Positions 50,767-59,335 of a DNA stretch of 64,000 nt are shown here, piece after piece. Made by a program: the position numbers and the translations under genes. This stretch comes from Streptomyces sp. ICC1 (GTDB taxonomy: Bacteria > Actinomycetota > Actinomycetes > Streptomycetales > Streptomycetaceae), in contig NZ_CP030287.1 in assembly GCF_003287935.1 (NCBI RefSeq), forward strand, positions 4,616,267 to 4,680,266, in the 5' to 3' direction. Position 1 is the stretch's first letter. Each line of letters begins with the position of its first letter. The notes beneath the pieces were generated by a model that saw only the letters and a program-made list of their open reading frames with translations, had not been told where the DNA came from and searched no databases.

Positions 50767-51936
50767 CTACGCGTGCTCGCGCAGCACCCGCCCGGGGGCG
50801 TACAGCTCCGTCACCGTGGGACCGGCCGCGGCCAGTGCGGCCGCGGTCCGCTGGGGCTGAGGAGTGCGCTGGTGCGGTACCGGCGACTCCGACAGCTGCG
50901 CCACCTGGGCCACGTCCGCCTGCGGGCGACGGGCCCGGTAGGCGGAGCGGTAGGCGGCCGGGGAGGACCCCAGCTGGCGGCGGAAGTGCCCGCGCAGCGC
51001 GACCGGCGAACGGAACCCGCAGCGTCCGGCGACCTCGTCGACCGAGTAGTCGGAGGTCTCGAGCAGCCGCTGTGCCTGGAGCACCCGCTGGGTGATCAGC
51101 CACTGCAGCGGTGCGCTGCCGGTGAGCGAGCGGAACCGCCGGTCGAAGGTGCGCCTGCTCATGTAGGCGCGGGCGGCGAGCGTCTCCACGTCGAACTGCT
51201 CGTGGAGGTGCTCCAGTGCCCAGGCGACGACCTCGGCCAGCGGGTCGGCGCCGATCTCCTCCGGCAGAGACCGGTCGAGATAGCGCTCCTGGCCACCCGT
51301 GCGGCGCGGCGGCACGACGAGTCGACGGGCCAGCGCACCGGCCGCCTCGCTGCCGTGGTCCGTGCGCACGATGTGCAGGCACAGGTCAATTCCGGCCGCG
51401 GTGCCCGCGGACGTCAGCACATCGCCGTCGTCGACGAACAGCTCGCGCGGATCGACGTGGACGGACGGGTAGCGCTTGGCCAGCGTCGGCGCGTACATCC
51501 AGTGCGTCGTCGCGGGCCGGCCGTCCAGCAGACCCGCGGCGGCGAGCACGAATGCCCCCGTGCACAGTCCGACGATCCGGGCACCCTCCTCGTGCGCCAG
51601 ACGCAGTGCGTCGAGCGCCTCCGGCGGCGGCGGTGAGGTGATGGAACGCCACGCGGGCACGACGACCGTGCCTGCCCGGGCGATCGCCTCCAACCCGTAT
51701 GGCGCGGTCAGCTCGAGTCCGCCGGTGGTCCTCAGTGGACCGTCTTCACCGGCGCAGACGAGCAATCGATAGCGTGGAACTCCCGCGTCCTGCCGGTCAA
51801 TGCCGAACACGGAAAGTGGAATGGAGCTCTCGAAGATCGGCCCGCCGCTGAAGAGCAGCACCGCGACGATCTCCCTGCGGCGACGCCCCGCGAGCTTCCT
51901 GCCGTCTACGACGACGGCGGTGGAATCCTGGCTCAT
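50767..51936 (-). CDS. adpA: AdpA, global regulator of development and antibiotics
   Basis: 389 residues, ATG at 51936 (MSQDSTAVVVDGRKLAGRRR). N-terminal DJ-1/PfpI-like dimerisation domain (residues about 20-200, GLCTGAFVLAAAGLLDG) and C-terminal AraC-type double HTH (VETLAARAYMSRRTFDRRF; VDEVAGRCGFRSPVALRGHF). Nearly identical in these regions to AdpA as I know it from S. griseus and S. coelicolor. Known to activate hundreds of genes for aerial growth and secondary metabolism. I find no TTA codon anywhere in the gene, whereas most adpA genes carry one that makes translation depend on bldA. Long upstream gap fits its complex control. Confidence 0.95.
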   Translation of the reverse strand: MSQDSTAVVVDGRKLAGRRRREIVAVLLFSGGPIFESSIPLSVFGIDRQDAGVPRYRLLVCAGEDGPLRTTGGLELTAPYGLEAIARAGTVVVPAWRSITSPPPPEALDALRLAHEEGARIVGLCTGAFVLAAAGLLDGRPATTHWMYAPTLAKRYPSVHVDPRELFVDDGDVLTSAGTAAGIDLCLHIVRTDHGSEAAGALARRLVVPPRRTGGQERYLDRSLPEEIGADPLAEVVAWALEHLHEQFDVETLAARAYMSRRTFDRRFRSLTGSAPLQWLITQRVLQAQRLLETSDYSVDEVAGRCGFRSPVALRGHFRRQLGSSPAAYRSAYRARRPQADVAQVAQLSESPVPHQRTPQPQRTAAALAAAGPTVTELYAPGRVLREHA

Positions 51937-52312
51937 GGCGCTAAGCCCCCCTTGGGTGTCGCGACTCCTTGGTCTGGTCGCACCTGCACGTTTCCCCTCG
52001 GCCTTGCACGTGGCTCCCCCGCCGTAAATACATGATCGAATCTACTGCGTCCCGTGGTGTCGGCGTGACAAGTTCAGCACGCAGCGCTATGTCGACTTGG
52101 CAACTTGGCGAAAAGTATTCGATCAGGAAGCGTTCCACTCCGCCACCCGCGAGGGAAGCGCACTGTCCGGCCATGGCCAGTACTCATAGGGTCAGGGACC
52201 CCCTGTGGCGGACTAGTCGCTGATGGTGAGGAGGTTGGGGGGACATTCCGGCAAGGGGGGTGACCTGCCGGGAAGTTGGCTGAAAACGTGCGGGTGTGGA
52301 TGTGCGAATCGG
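51937..52312. other. Upstream region of adpA
   Basis: No gene seen. The first 90 bp are C-rich pyrimidine runs just before the adpA start; AT-richer patches follow at 52025-52120 (GTAAATACATGATCGAATC; GCGAAAAGTATTCGATC), which may hold promoters and AdpA self-binding sites. Exact transcription start not assignable. Confidence 0.4.
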
Positions 52313-52660
52313 TCAGTCGTGAGGGGGCAAACCGGCGGAACCGTGACATCCCCGGTGCACGGAGCCCCCGGCGCGCGAGTGCCGGCCCCGGTGGGCGGGC
52401 GCGGCGCGGTCCTCCACGGGCACCCGGGCGGCATTCCGCTCCTCCTTCTCCGAGTGCCGCAGCAGCACCCGGCAGGCGGCCGTGACGGCGGCCAGGCCGA
52501 GCGTGGCCACCGCTGCCCCGCCGAACGAGGTCCCGTAGACGACCAGGACGACCGGGACGAGCAGGCAGCTGAAAGCCGCCCAGCGCACCACGTCACCCGC
52601 GGGGTCGTCATGAGTACGTCTGGCGGGGTGCACGGAAGAGTGAAGAGGGGGAGGCGACAT
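52313..52660 (-). CDS. Small membrane protein upstream of adpA
   Basis: 115 residues, ATG at 52660 (GAGGGGGAGGC upstream). Two transmembrane helices (VVRWAAFSCLLVPVVLVVYG and AAVATLGLAAVTAACRVLL) followed by a charged, His/Arg-rich tail. Function unknown. Same direction as adpA, but with a 376-bp gap. Confidence 0.65.
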   Translation of the reverse strand: MSPPPLHSSVHPARRTHDDPAGDVVRWAAFSCLLVPVVLVVYGTSFGGAAVATLGLAAVTAACRVLLRHSEKEERNAARVPVEDRAAPAHRGRHSRAGGSVHRGCHGSAGLPPHD

Positions 52661-53107
52661 GTGGACGGACTGCTTCGGCTGAGCGGGCGACTGAGCGGGC
52701 TGGACGGGGTGAACCGGATGACCGGGCACGGCGTGCTCCCTGCGGGCTCTTCCTGGACGGTCGGACTCGTGTCCAACGCCGGGCGGAGCGGCTCGGTCAC
52801 TGCGCGCACGGGTGGCGCCTACCCGGGACGGAGTCATTCGTCACTGCCTGTAGGGGACAGCGGCCATTGCCAAGGCGGCGGCGCTGCGGCATGCTCCCTT
52901 GGACGCTCTCCAAGGGCGGCATGCCCTGTGCAGCACAGGAGTGTCGCCGTACCCTGGTGGGTATGGCTTGGGAAGATGCTTCCCGGACAGAGCTCGGTCA
53001 CACTGAGTTGCCATTCCCGGAATCTTCACCGCTAGAACCGTCGCTTCCGCCTACTGTCGCCACGCCGCCTTGTCCCTTCCCCCGAGGACCTCTTCGTCGA
53101 GACACCC
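52661..53107. other. Intergenic region with one dyad
   Basis: No gene seen. CCCTTGGA-N5-TCCAAGGG at 52896-52916, flanked by GCATGC on both sides, is the only clear structure and could be an operator or weak terminator for the divergent genes. Confidence 0.45.
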
Positions 53108-53638
53108 ATGGCCGGTCACGAATTCTCCGAACCTGCGGACCGCAAGCGCAAACACCTCGCCGATACTGAATCGGCCGACCTGCGCGCGGTGGAACAACCA
53201 CGTCATCCCTGCGACCCGGCCTTCCGGCACGGGGTCGTGGTGGGCTTCGACGGATCCACGTCCAGCGAGCGCGCCCTCGCGTACGCGATCGGGATGGCCC
53301 GTCGCTCAGGATCCGGTCTGATCATCGTCCATGTGGCGAACCGGCTGCCCACCACCGTGTGGGCCGGCTGCGAGCCGCCGGTCTTCGTGGACGTGCCGGA
53401 CCACCGCACCGAGGTGCTGGGCCTGGAGCTGGCGTGCGCCGACTACCTCTCCGAGGTCCCGTGGATCCTCGTCGAGCGCGGCGGGGACATCTGCCACGAG
53501 CTGGAGGAGGTCGGCCGGGAGTATTCGGCGGACGCCATCGTGGTCGGCTCCACGCACGGGATCGTCGGCCGGATCTTCGGCTCGGTGGCGGGCCGGCTGG
53601 CGAAGCGGGCGCAGCGACCCGTCGTTGTCATCCCGTAA
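53108..53638 (+). CDS. Universal stress protein
   Basis: 176 residues. One USP domain: GVVVGFDGSTSSERALAYAI, GLIIVHVANRLP, and the ATP-binding signature GSTHGIVGRIFGSVAGRLAK ending VVVIP. A 35-residue charged N-terminal extension precedes the domain. Likely nucleotide-binding stress adaptor in the cytoplasm. Confidence 0.85.
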   Translation: MAGHEFSEPADRKRKHLADTESADLRAVEQPRHPCDPAFRHGVVVGFDGSTSSERALAYAIGMARRSGSGLIIVHVANRLPTTVWAGCEPPVFVDVPDHRTEVLGLELACADYLSEVPWILVERGGDICHELEEVGREYSADAIVVGSTHGIVGRIFGSVAGRLAKRAQRPVVVIP

Positions 53639-53737
53639 CCGACCGTATGTCGATTGTGTGGTTGTGAACCCCCTTGTAAGGGGTAGATAAAGGCTGCTGG
53701 GACGCAGCAAACAACTGCAGATCGAAGGGAGCCCGCC

Positions 53738-54304
53738 GTGGACAATGGTGTCTCTGCGGGAAGCACGGCCTCGACTTCGACCCTCGGGCACATCGCCCTG
53801 GGTCTCACCCTTCTCGCGTTCGGTATCGGCCACACCGGGATCATCGGCGGTGTGACCGTGGCCAACTCCGTGTCGCTCGCGACCTTCCTCGGCGGCCTCG
53901 CCCTGTTCGTCCTCGGGATCCTCGAATACCGCGGCGGCAACGGCTTCAACGGCACGGCCTTCGCGGGTCTCGGAGCCTTCTGGTTCACCTGGGCCAACGG
54001 CGCCGACGGAAAGGTTTCGGCACACGCGGCCGGACTGTTCCTCGTCCTGTTCGCCATGCTCGCGCTGACCCTCACCGCCGCGGCCTCGGGCGGACTGTTC
54101 GGCCAGGGCGTGTACGGCCTGTTCACCCTCTCGCTCGTACTCCTGGCGATAGGCACCTTCGCCGAGACCGACGGGCTGGCCAAGGCGGCCGGCTGGGTGG
54201 CGGCACTGTCCGGACTGCTGGCCTGGTACGGGGCCACCGCGGCCCTGGCGAGCTGGCCGATGGCGGTCGGCAAGGGCTCGCGCGGCGCGGTCGCCGCGAG
54301 CTGA
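53738..54304 (+). CDS. GPR1/FUN34/YaaH family membrane protein
   Basis: 188 residues, GTG at 53738 behind AAGGGAG. Six transmembrane helices (GHIALGLTLLAFGIGHTGII; ATFLGGLALFVLGILEYRGG; GLFTLSLVLLAIGTFAETDG), with the LEYRGGNGFNGTAFAGLGAF segment typical of acetate/succinate transporters of this family. Full length. Followed by a strong terminator. Confidence 0.8.
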   Translation: MDNGVSAGSTASTSTLGHIALGLTLLAFGIGHTGIIGGVTVANSVSLATFLGGLALFVLGILEYRGGNGFNGTAFAGLGAFWFTWANGADGKVSAHAAGLFLVLFAMLALTLTAAASGGLFGQGVYGLFTLSLVLLAIGTFAETDGLAKAAGWVAALSGLLAWYGATAALASWPMAVGKGSRGAVAAS

Positions 54305-54325
54305 GGAACCCGGCACGCAGCTCAC

Positions 54326-54357
54326 GTGAGGCCCCCGGTACCCACCGGGGGCCTCAC
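54326..54357. terminator. Strong bidirectional terminator
   Basis: 14-bp perfect stem GTGAGGCCCCCGGT with ACCC loop, between the convergent YaaH-type gene and glmS. Confidence 0.85.
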
Positions 54358-54387
54358 GCGTGCCGGCCTCGCTCACGTGCGGGTCGG

Positions 54388-56205
54388 CTACTCGACGGTG
54401 ACGGACTTCGCCAGGTTGCGCGGCTTGTCGATGTCCCGGCCCAGGGCCAGGGCGGTGTGGTACGCCAGCAGCTGCAGCGGGATGCCCATCAGGATCGGGT
54501 CCAGCTCGTCCTCGTTCTTGGGCACGAGGATGGTGTGGTCGGCCTTCTCCTGCTTGGTGTGGGCGACGGCCAGGATCCGGCCGCTGCGGGCCTTGATCTC
54601 CTCCAGCGCCGCGCGGTTCTTCTCCAGCAGGTCGTCGTCCGGGACGATCGCGACCGTCGGCAGCGACGGCTCGATCAGGGCGAGCGGGCCGTGCTTGAGC
54701 TCGGAGGCCGGGTAGGCCTCGGCGTGGATGTAGGAGATCTCCTTGAGCTTCAGGGAGGCCTCCAGGGCCACCGGGTAGCCCCGGACGCGGCCGATGAACA
54801 TCATCGACTTGGCCTCGGCGTACTCGGCGGCCAGCGTCTTGATGTCCTCCTCGCCGTCGAGGATCTCCTGGATCTGCGCGGGCAGCTTGCGCAGGCCGTC
54901 GATGATCCGCTTGCCGTCGGTGACGGACAGGTCGCGGATGCGGCCCAGGTGCACGGCGAGCAGCGCGAAGGCCACGACCGTGTTGGTGAAGCACTTGGTG
55001 GAGACGACGCAGACCTCGGGGCCGGCGTGCACGTACACGCCGCCGTCGGCCGCGCGGGCGATCGCGGAGCCGACCACGTTGACCACGCCGAGGACGCGGG
55101 CGCCCTTGCGCTTGAGCTCCTGCACGGCCGCCAGCACGTCGTAGGTCTCACCGGACTGGGAGACCGCGATGTAGAGGGTGTCGGGGTCCACGACCGGGTT
55201 GCGGTAGCGGAACTCGGAGGCCGGCTCGGCGTCGGCGGGGATCCGGGCCAGGCTCTCGATGAGACCGGCGCCGATCAGGCCGGCGTGGTACGAGGTGCCG
55301 CAGCCCAGGATCTTGACCCGGCGGATGCCGCGCGCCTCGCGCGGGTCCAGGTTCAGGCCGCCCAGGTGGACGGTGTTGAAGCGGTCGTCGATCCGGCCGC
55401 GCAGGACGCGGTCGACCGCGTCCGCCTGCTCGGAGATCTCCTTGTGCATGTACGTGTCGTGGCCGCCCATGTCGTAGGAGGCGGCCTCCCACTCCACGGT
55501 CTCGGGCGTGGCGGTGGTCGTCGTGCCGGAGGTGGTGTAGGTCCGGAAGTCGTCGGCCTTCAGGGTCGCCATCTCGCCGTCGTCGAGGGTGACGATCTGG
55601 CGGGTGTGGGCGACGAGCGCGGCGATGTCCGAGGCGACGAACATCTCCTTCTCGCCGATGCCGAGGACGACGGGGGAGCCGTTGCGGGCCACGACGATGC
55701 GGTCGGAGAAGTCGGCGTGCATGACGGCGATGCCGTAGGTGCCCTCGACGACCTTCAGCGCCTCGCGGACCTTCTCCTCCAGGGTGTCGGCCTGGGCGCG
55801 GGAGATCAGGTGCACGAGCACCTCGGTGTCGGTCTCCGAGAGGAAGACGACCCCGTCGGCCTCCAGCTTGGCGCGCAGCTCGGAGGCGTTGTCGACGATG
55901 CCGTTGTGGACGACGGCGACCTTGTTGTCGGCGTCCAGGTGCGGGTGGGAGTTGATGTCGCTCGGGGCGCCGTGGGTGGCCCAGCGGGTGTGGGCGATGC
56001 CCGTGGTGCCGGCGAAGCGCTTGGGCACCCGGGACTCCAGCTCGCGTACGCGGCCCTTGGCCTTGACGACCTTCAGGGTCGCGGCCTTCGGGCTGTTGAC
56101 GACGATGCCCGCGGAGTCGTAGCCGCGGTACTCCAGTCGCTGCAGGCCCTCCAGCAGCAGCGGTGCCACGTCACGCTTGCCGATGTAACCCACGATTCCG
56201 CACAT
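54388..56205 (-). CDS. glmS: Glutamine-fructose-6-phosphate transaminase (isomerizing)
   Basis: 605 residues, ATG at 56205 with AGGGGAAAG upstream; the processed Cys1 nucleophile follows in MCGIVGYIGKRD. Glutaminase domain to about residue 240 (IAHTRWATHGAPSDINSHPH), two SIS domains (LGCGTSYHAG, AVSQSGETYD, FIGRVRGYPVALEASLKLKE) and the conserved C-terminus LAKSVTVE. Makes glucosamine-6-phosphate for cell wall. Streptomyces often has two glmS genes; this is the one in the adpA neighbourhood. Confidence 0.95.
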   Translation of the reverse strand: MCGIVGYIGKRDVAPLLLEGLQRLEYRGYDSAGIVVNSPKAATLKVVKAKGRVRELESRVPKRFAGTTGIAHTRWATHGAPSDINSHPHLDADNKVAVVHNGIVDNASELRAKLEADGVVFLSETDTEVLVHLISRAQADTLEEKVREALKVVEGTYGIAVMHADFSDRIVVARNGSPVVLGIGEKEMFVASDIAALVAHTRQIVTLDDGEMATLKADDFRTYTTSGTTTTATPETVEWEAASYDMGGHDTYMHKEISEQADAVDRVLRGRIDDRFNTVHLGGLNLDPREARGIRRVKILGCGTSYHAGLIGAGLIESLARIPADAEPASEFRYRNPVVDPDTLYIAVSQSGETYDVLAAVQELKRKGARVLGVVNVVGSAIARAADGGVYVHAGPEVCVVSTKCFTNTVVAFALLAVHLGRIRDLSVTDGKRIIDGLRKLPAQIQEILDGEEDIKTLAAEYAEAKSMMFIGRVRGYPVALEASLKLKEISYIHAEAYPASELKHGPLALIEPSLPTVAIVPDDDLLEKNRAALEEIKARSGRILAVAHTKQEKADHTILVPKNEDELDPILMGIPLQLLAYHTALALGRDIDKPRNLAKSVTVE

Positions 56206-56299
56206 AAGGTCTTTCCCCTCCTGGAGTTCGAATGCTCTTTTGCCACTGCCCGCCCCGGTGCCCGCCCCCCTGTCCGGGGCGGCGCCCCGCCGTGGCCGG

Positions 56300-56575
56300 T
56301 CAGCCGTAGACGATGCGGCGCAGCTGCCGGAGCGAGAGCTCCGGGGGCGCCACGGCGCGGTGCGGCAGTTCGGCCGCGATCCGCTCGAAGATGTCCGCGT
56401 TGACCGCGCCGCCGGACTGGAGCTCACGGTGGCGGCGGCGGACGAACTCCTCGGTGCTCTCGTCGAAGTATGCGAGCACGTCGAGAACCACTCGGGCGGC
56501 CTCGCCCCGCTGGAGCGAGGTGCTGCGCACCAAGTGGTCGACGAGGTCGTCGTGCGACGGGCGGTGGTCGGGCAT
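56300..56575 (-). CDS. Conserved small protein upstream of glmS
   Basis: 91 residues. Helical, acidic/basic (DLVDHLVRSTSLQRGEAARV, YFDESTEEFVRRRHRELQSG). Conserved in this chromosomal position in Streptomyces (from memory). Same direction as glmS, 94 bp upstream. Function unknown. Confidence 0.7.
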   Translation of the reverse strand: MPDHRPSHDDLVDHLVRSTSLQRGEAARVVLDVLAYFDESTEEFVRRRHRELQSGGAVNADIFERIAAELPHRAVAPPELSLRQLRRIVYG

Positions 56576-56682
56576 CCGTCGATATTGGCGGTCAGAGCCG
56601 CAGAACGCAAAGATCCTGCCCGAAATCGGGCAGGATCATGCTGGTCTGGACCAACGGAGTGGTCAATTCCGGTCTTGGTTGA

Positions 56683-57615
56683 TCAGAAACGTCCCAAAAC
56701 TGCCGCTTTCGCCGTGGCGAACTCCTCGGCCGTGAGGATGCCCGCCTGGTGCAGCTCTCCGAGCTCGCGCAGCCGCCGCAGCAGGGCGTCGTGGTCCGCC
56801 GCCCCGGCCACGGCCGGCTCCGCCGCGGGACCGGCGGCCGGGGCGGCCGCCAGGGCCTGCTTCGGCTCGGACCCCGAACCGGGACCGAGATCCGGACCGG
56901 GGCCGGGATCGGGCGCCGCCGGGTGCGGCATGCGTACGGCCACGGCCGCCGCGACCAGCGCCATCAGCGGGTCCTTCTTGAAGCCGAACAGCTCCACCGT
57001 GTGCGGGTCGTACTTCGGTGCGGCGCTCTGCGGGGCACCGGCCAGGACGAAGCGGATCCACCCGTTCTCCAGCCCCCGTGACGGAGCCCACTCCACCGAC
57101 CGCAGGTCCGCGACCCGGAACTCGCGCGCGCCGCCGGATCGTTTGGCCTCCTCCGTCGTCCAGTTCCAGTCCAGCGACACCCGGTCCCCGTCGAAGGCCA
57201 CCGTCCCGTCGCCCGCGCCGACCGTGATCGGCACGGCGGGGCCGGGCACCAGGTAGGAGTCCGCGGGCCCGGGGTCCACCTGGTCCAGCAGCAGGGCGTT
57301 GCGCACCTCGTCCACGAAGTACTCCGCCACCCCCGACCGGTCCGACTCCACGGTCAGCCGGTACGGATCGGAGGCCTCCGGCAGCCGCCCGCCCGTCACC
57401 TGGAGCAGCGGGTCGGCGCCGTCACGCAGCCGCAGGCGCAGCCGGCCCGCCTTGCGCCCCGGTTCGTAGGAGACTCCGGCCAGCGCGCGCAGCGGCACGA
57501 CCACCTCGCCGAGCGTCTGGCGCAGCAGTCCCACCCCCTTGTCGCGGCCCGGCACGATGCGCACCGCGTCCCCGTCGAAGGTCCATGTGCCGTCCTTCTG
57601 GATGATTTCCGCCAT
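56683..57615 (-). CDS. DUF4429 protein with SHOCT tail
   Basis: 310 residues, ATG at 57615 (MAEIIQKDGTWTFDGD). Two DUF4429 PH-like repeats (residues about 1-110 and 125-230; GTWTFDGDAVRIV and GTVAFDGDRVSLDWNW begin each), a Pro/Ala/Gly linker, and a C-terminal SHOCT helix pair (LRELGELHQAGILTAEEFAT). Role unknown. Confidence 0.85.
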   Translation of the reverse strand: MAEIIQKDGTWTFDGDAVRIVPGRDKGVGLLRQTLGEVVVPLRALAGVSYEPGRKAGRLRLRLRDGADPLLQVTGGRLPEASDPYRLTVESDRSGVAEYFVDEVRNALLLDQVDPGPADSYLVPGPAVPITVGAGDGTVAFDGDRVSLDWNWTTEEAKRSGGAREFRVADLRSVEWAPSRGLENGWIRFVLAGAPQSAAPKYDPHTVELFGFKKDPLMALVAAAVAVRMPHPAAPDPGPGPDLGPGSGSEPKQALAAAPAAGPAAEPAVAGAADHDALLRRLRELGELHQAGILTAEEFATAKAAVLGRF

Positions 57616-57678
57616 CCTCGGATTCTCGCACCGCCCGAACGCCCTCCTTCCGGGCCCAGTTGGCCTATACCTGTGCGC

Positions 57679-59271
57679 ATGAGAGTCCCGCGACGCACCC
57701 TCGCCGCCCTCCTCGTCCTCGCCGCCGTCCCCGCGGCCGCCTCCTGCACCGCCGCCCGCGGCGACGACGCCCGGCCCGGCGACGAACCCCCCGCCGCGCT
57801 CGCCCCCTACGAACGGCTCCTGCCGGCGCCCGCCTCCGCGCACGCCGAAGGCCCGGGGTACGCCTTCGGGCCGGGCACGGTCATCCGTACCGGCCCGACC
57901 GGCGACGAGGAGGTCCGCAAGGTCGGCGAACTCCTCGCCGAGCAGCTGCGGGGGCCCAGCGGGCTGCCGCTGCCCGTGGTGGACGGCGCCGAGGGCGACG
58001 GGATCCGCCTCAGGCTCGACGGGGCGGCCGAGGACGCGGGGGAGGAGGGGTACCGGCTGGAGTCCCGACCCGGCGGGGTCACGCTCACCGCCCGCACGCC
58101 CGCCGGGCTCTTCCACGCCGGCCAGACGCTGCGCCAGCTGCTGCCGGTGTCCGGCCCGGGGACGGTGCCGGGCGGGACGGTCACCGACGCGCCGCGCTTC
58201 GCGTACCGGGGGGCGATGCTCGACATCGCCCGCCACTTCTTCACGGTGGAGCAGGTGAAGAGGTACGTGGACCAGCTCGCCCAGTACAAGGTCAACACCC
58301 TGCACCTGCACCTGACCGACGACCAGGGGTGGCGCATCGCGATCGACTCCTGGCCGCGGCTCGCGCAGGTCGGGGGCGCCGGCGAGGTCGGCGGCGGGCC
58401 CGGCGGCCACTGGACGAAGGACGACTACCGGGAGCTGGTGGCCTACGCGGGGGAGCGGTACGTGGACGTGGTCCCGGAGATCGACATGCCGGGGCACGTG
58501 AACGCGGCGCAGGCCGCCTACGCGGAGCTGAACTGCGACGGCAAGGCGCGCGAGCCCTACACCGGGATCAAGGTCGGCTTCAGCTCGCTGTGCGTCGGCG
58601 AGGAGCGGACCTACGAGTTCATCGACCAGGTGCTGGGCGAGCTCGCGGAGCTGACCCCGGGCACGTACCTGCACATCGGCGGCGACGAGGCGCACTCCAC
58701 GCCGGCGGCGGACTACGCGGCCTTCATGGACCGGGCGCAGGCGGTGGTGGCGAAGCACGGCAAGACGGTGGTGGCCTGGCACCAGCTGGCGACGGCCCGT
58801 CCGGCCGGGGGCGCGGTGCTCCAGTACTGGGGACACGACCGCACCCCGGCGCCGGAGAAGGCGGCCGTCGTCGCGGCGGCCAAGGCGGGGAACCCGGTGA
58901 TCCTGTCCCCGGCGGACCGGCTGTACCTGGACATGAAGTACGACAAGGCGACGAAGCCGGGGCTGGCCTGGGCGGGGTACGTGCCGGTGCGCAGGGCCTA
59001 CGACTGGGACCCGGGGAGCTACCTGGCCGGTGGGCTCCCGGAGTCCGCGGTCCTGGGCGTGGAGGCGCCGCTGTGGACCGAGACGGTCGCGACCCGCCTC
59101 GACCTCGAGCTCCTGGCCTTCCCGAGGGTGCTGGGCCTGGCGGAGCTGGGCTGGTCCCCGGCCGCGGCCCGCGACTGGGACTCCTACCGGCTGCGCCTGG
59201 CGGCCCAGGGCCCGCGCCTCGACGCCCAGGACGTCAACTACCACCGGGCCCCGGACGTGCCCTGGTCGTAG
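57679..59271 (+). CDS. Beta-N-acetylhexosaminidase (GH20), lipoprotein
   Basis: 530 residues from ATG at 57679 (GTG at 57673 possible). Lipoprotein signal with lipobox AAASC (residues about 19-23). GH20: N-terminal alpha/beta domain to about residue 160, then the barrel with FAYRGAMLDIARHFF, LHLHLTDDQGWRIAI, DVVPEIDMPGHVNAA and catalytic Asp-Glu in YLHIGGDEAHSTP; WGHD and LGVEAPLWTETV complete the site. Cleaves terminal GlcNAc, e.g. from chitin. Confidence 0.9.
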   Translation: MRVPRRTLAALLVLAAVPAAASCTAARGDDARPGDEPPAALAPYERLLPAPASAHAEGPGYAFGPGTVIRTGPTGDEEVRKVGELLAEQLRGPSGLPLPVVDGAEGDGIRLRLDGAAEDAGEEGYRLESRPGGVTLTARTPAGLFHAGQTLRQLLPVSGPGTVPGGTVTDAPRFAYRGAMLDIARHFFTVEQVKRYVDQLAQYKVNTLHLHLTDDQGWRIAIDSWPRLAQVGGAGEVGGGPGGHWTKDDYRELVAYAGERYVDVVPEIDMPGHVNAAQAAYAELNCDGKAREPYTGIKVGFSSLCVGEERTYEFIDQVLGELAELTPGTYLHIGGDEAHSTPAADYAAFMDRAQAVVAKHGKTVVAWHQLATARPAGGAVLQYWGHDRTPAPEKAAVVAAAKAGNPVILSPADRLYLDMKYDKATKPGLAWAGYVPVRRAYDWDPGSYLAGGLPESAVLGVEAPLWTETVATRLDLELLAFPRVLGLAELGWSPAAARDWDSYRLRLAAQGPRLDAQDVNYHRAPDVPWS

Positions 59272-59335
59272 CGCGGCCCGGAGCGCCGCGGCCGCTGCCG
59301 GGGCCGGGTCGGGCCGGGGTCAGCCGGCCAGTCGG

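Noticed and set aside
54457..56403. Long plus-strand frame opposite glmS
   Set aside because: Antisense of a certain glmS gene.
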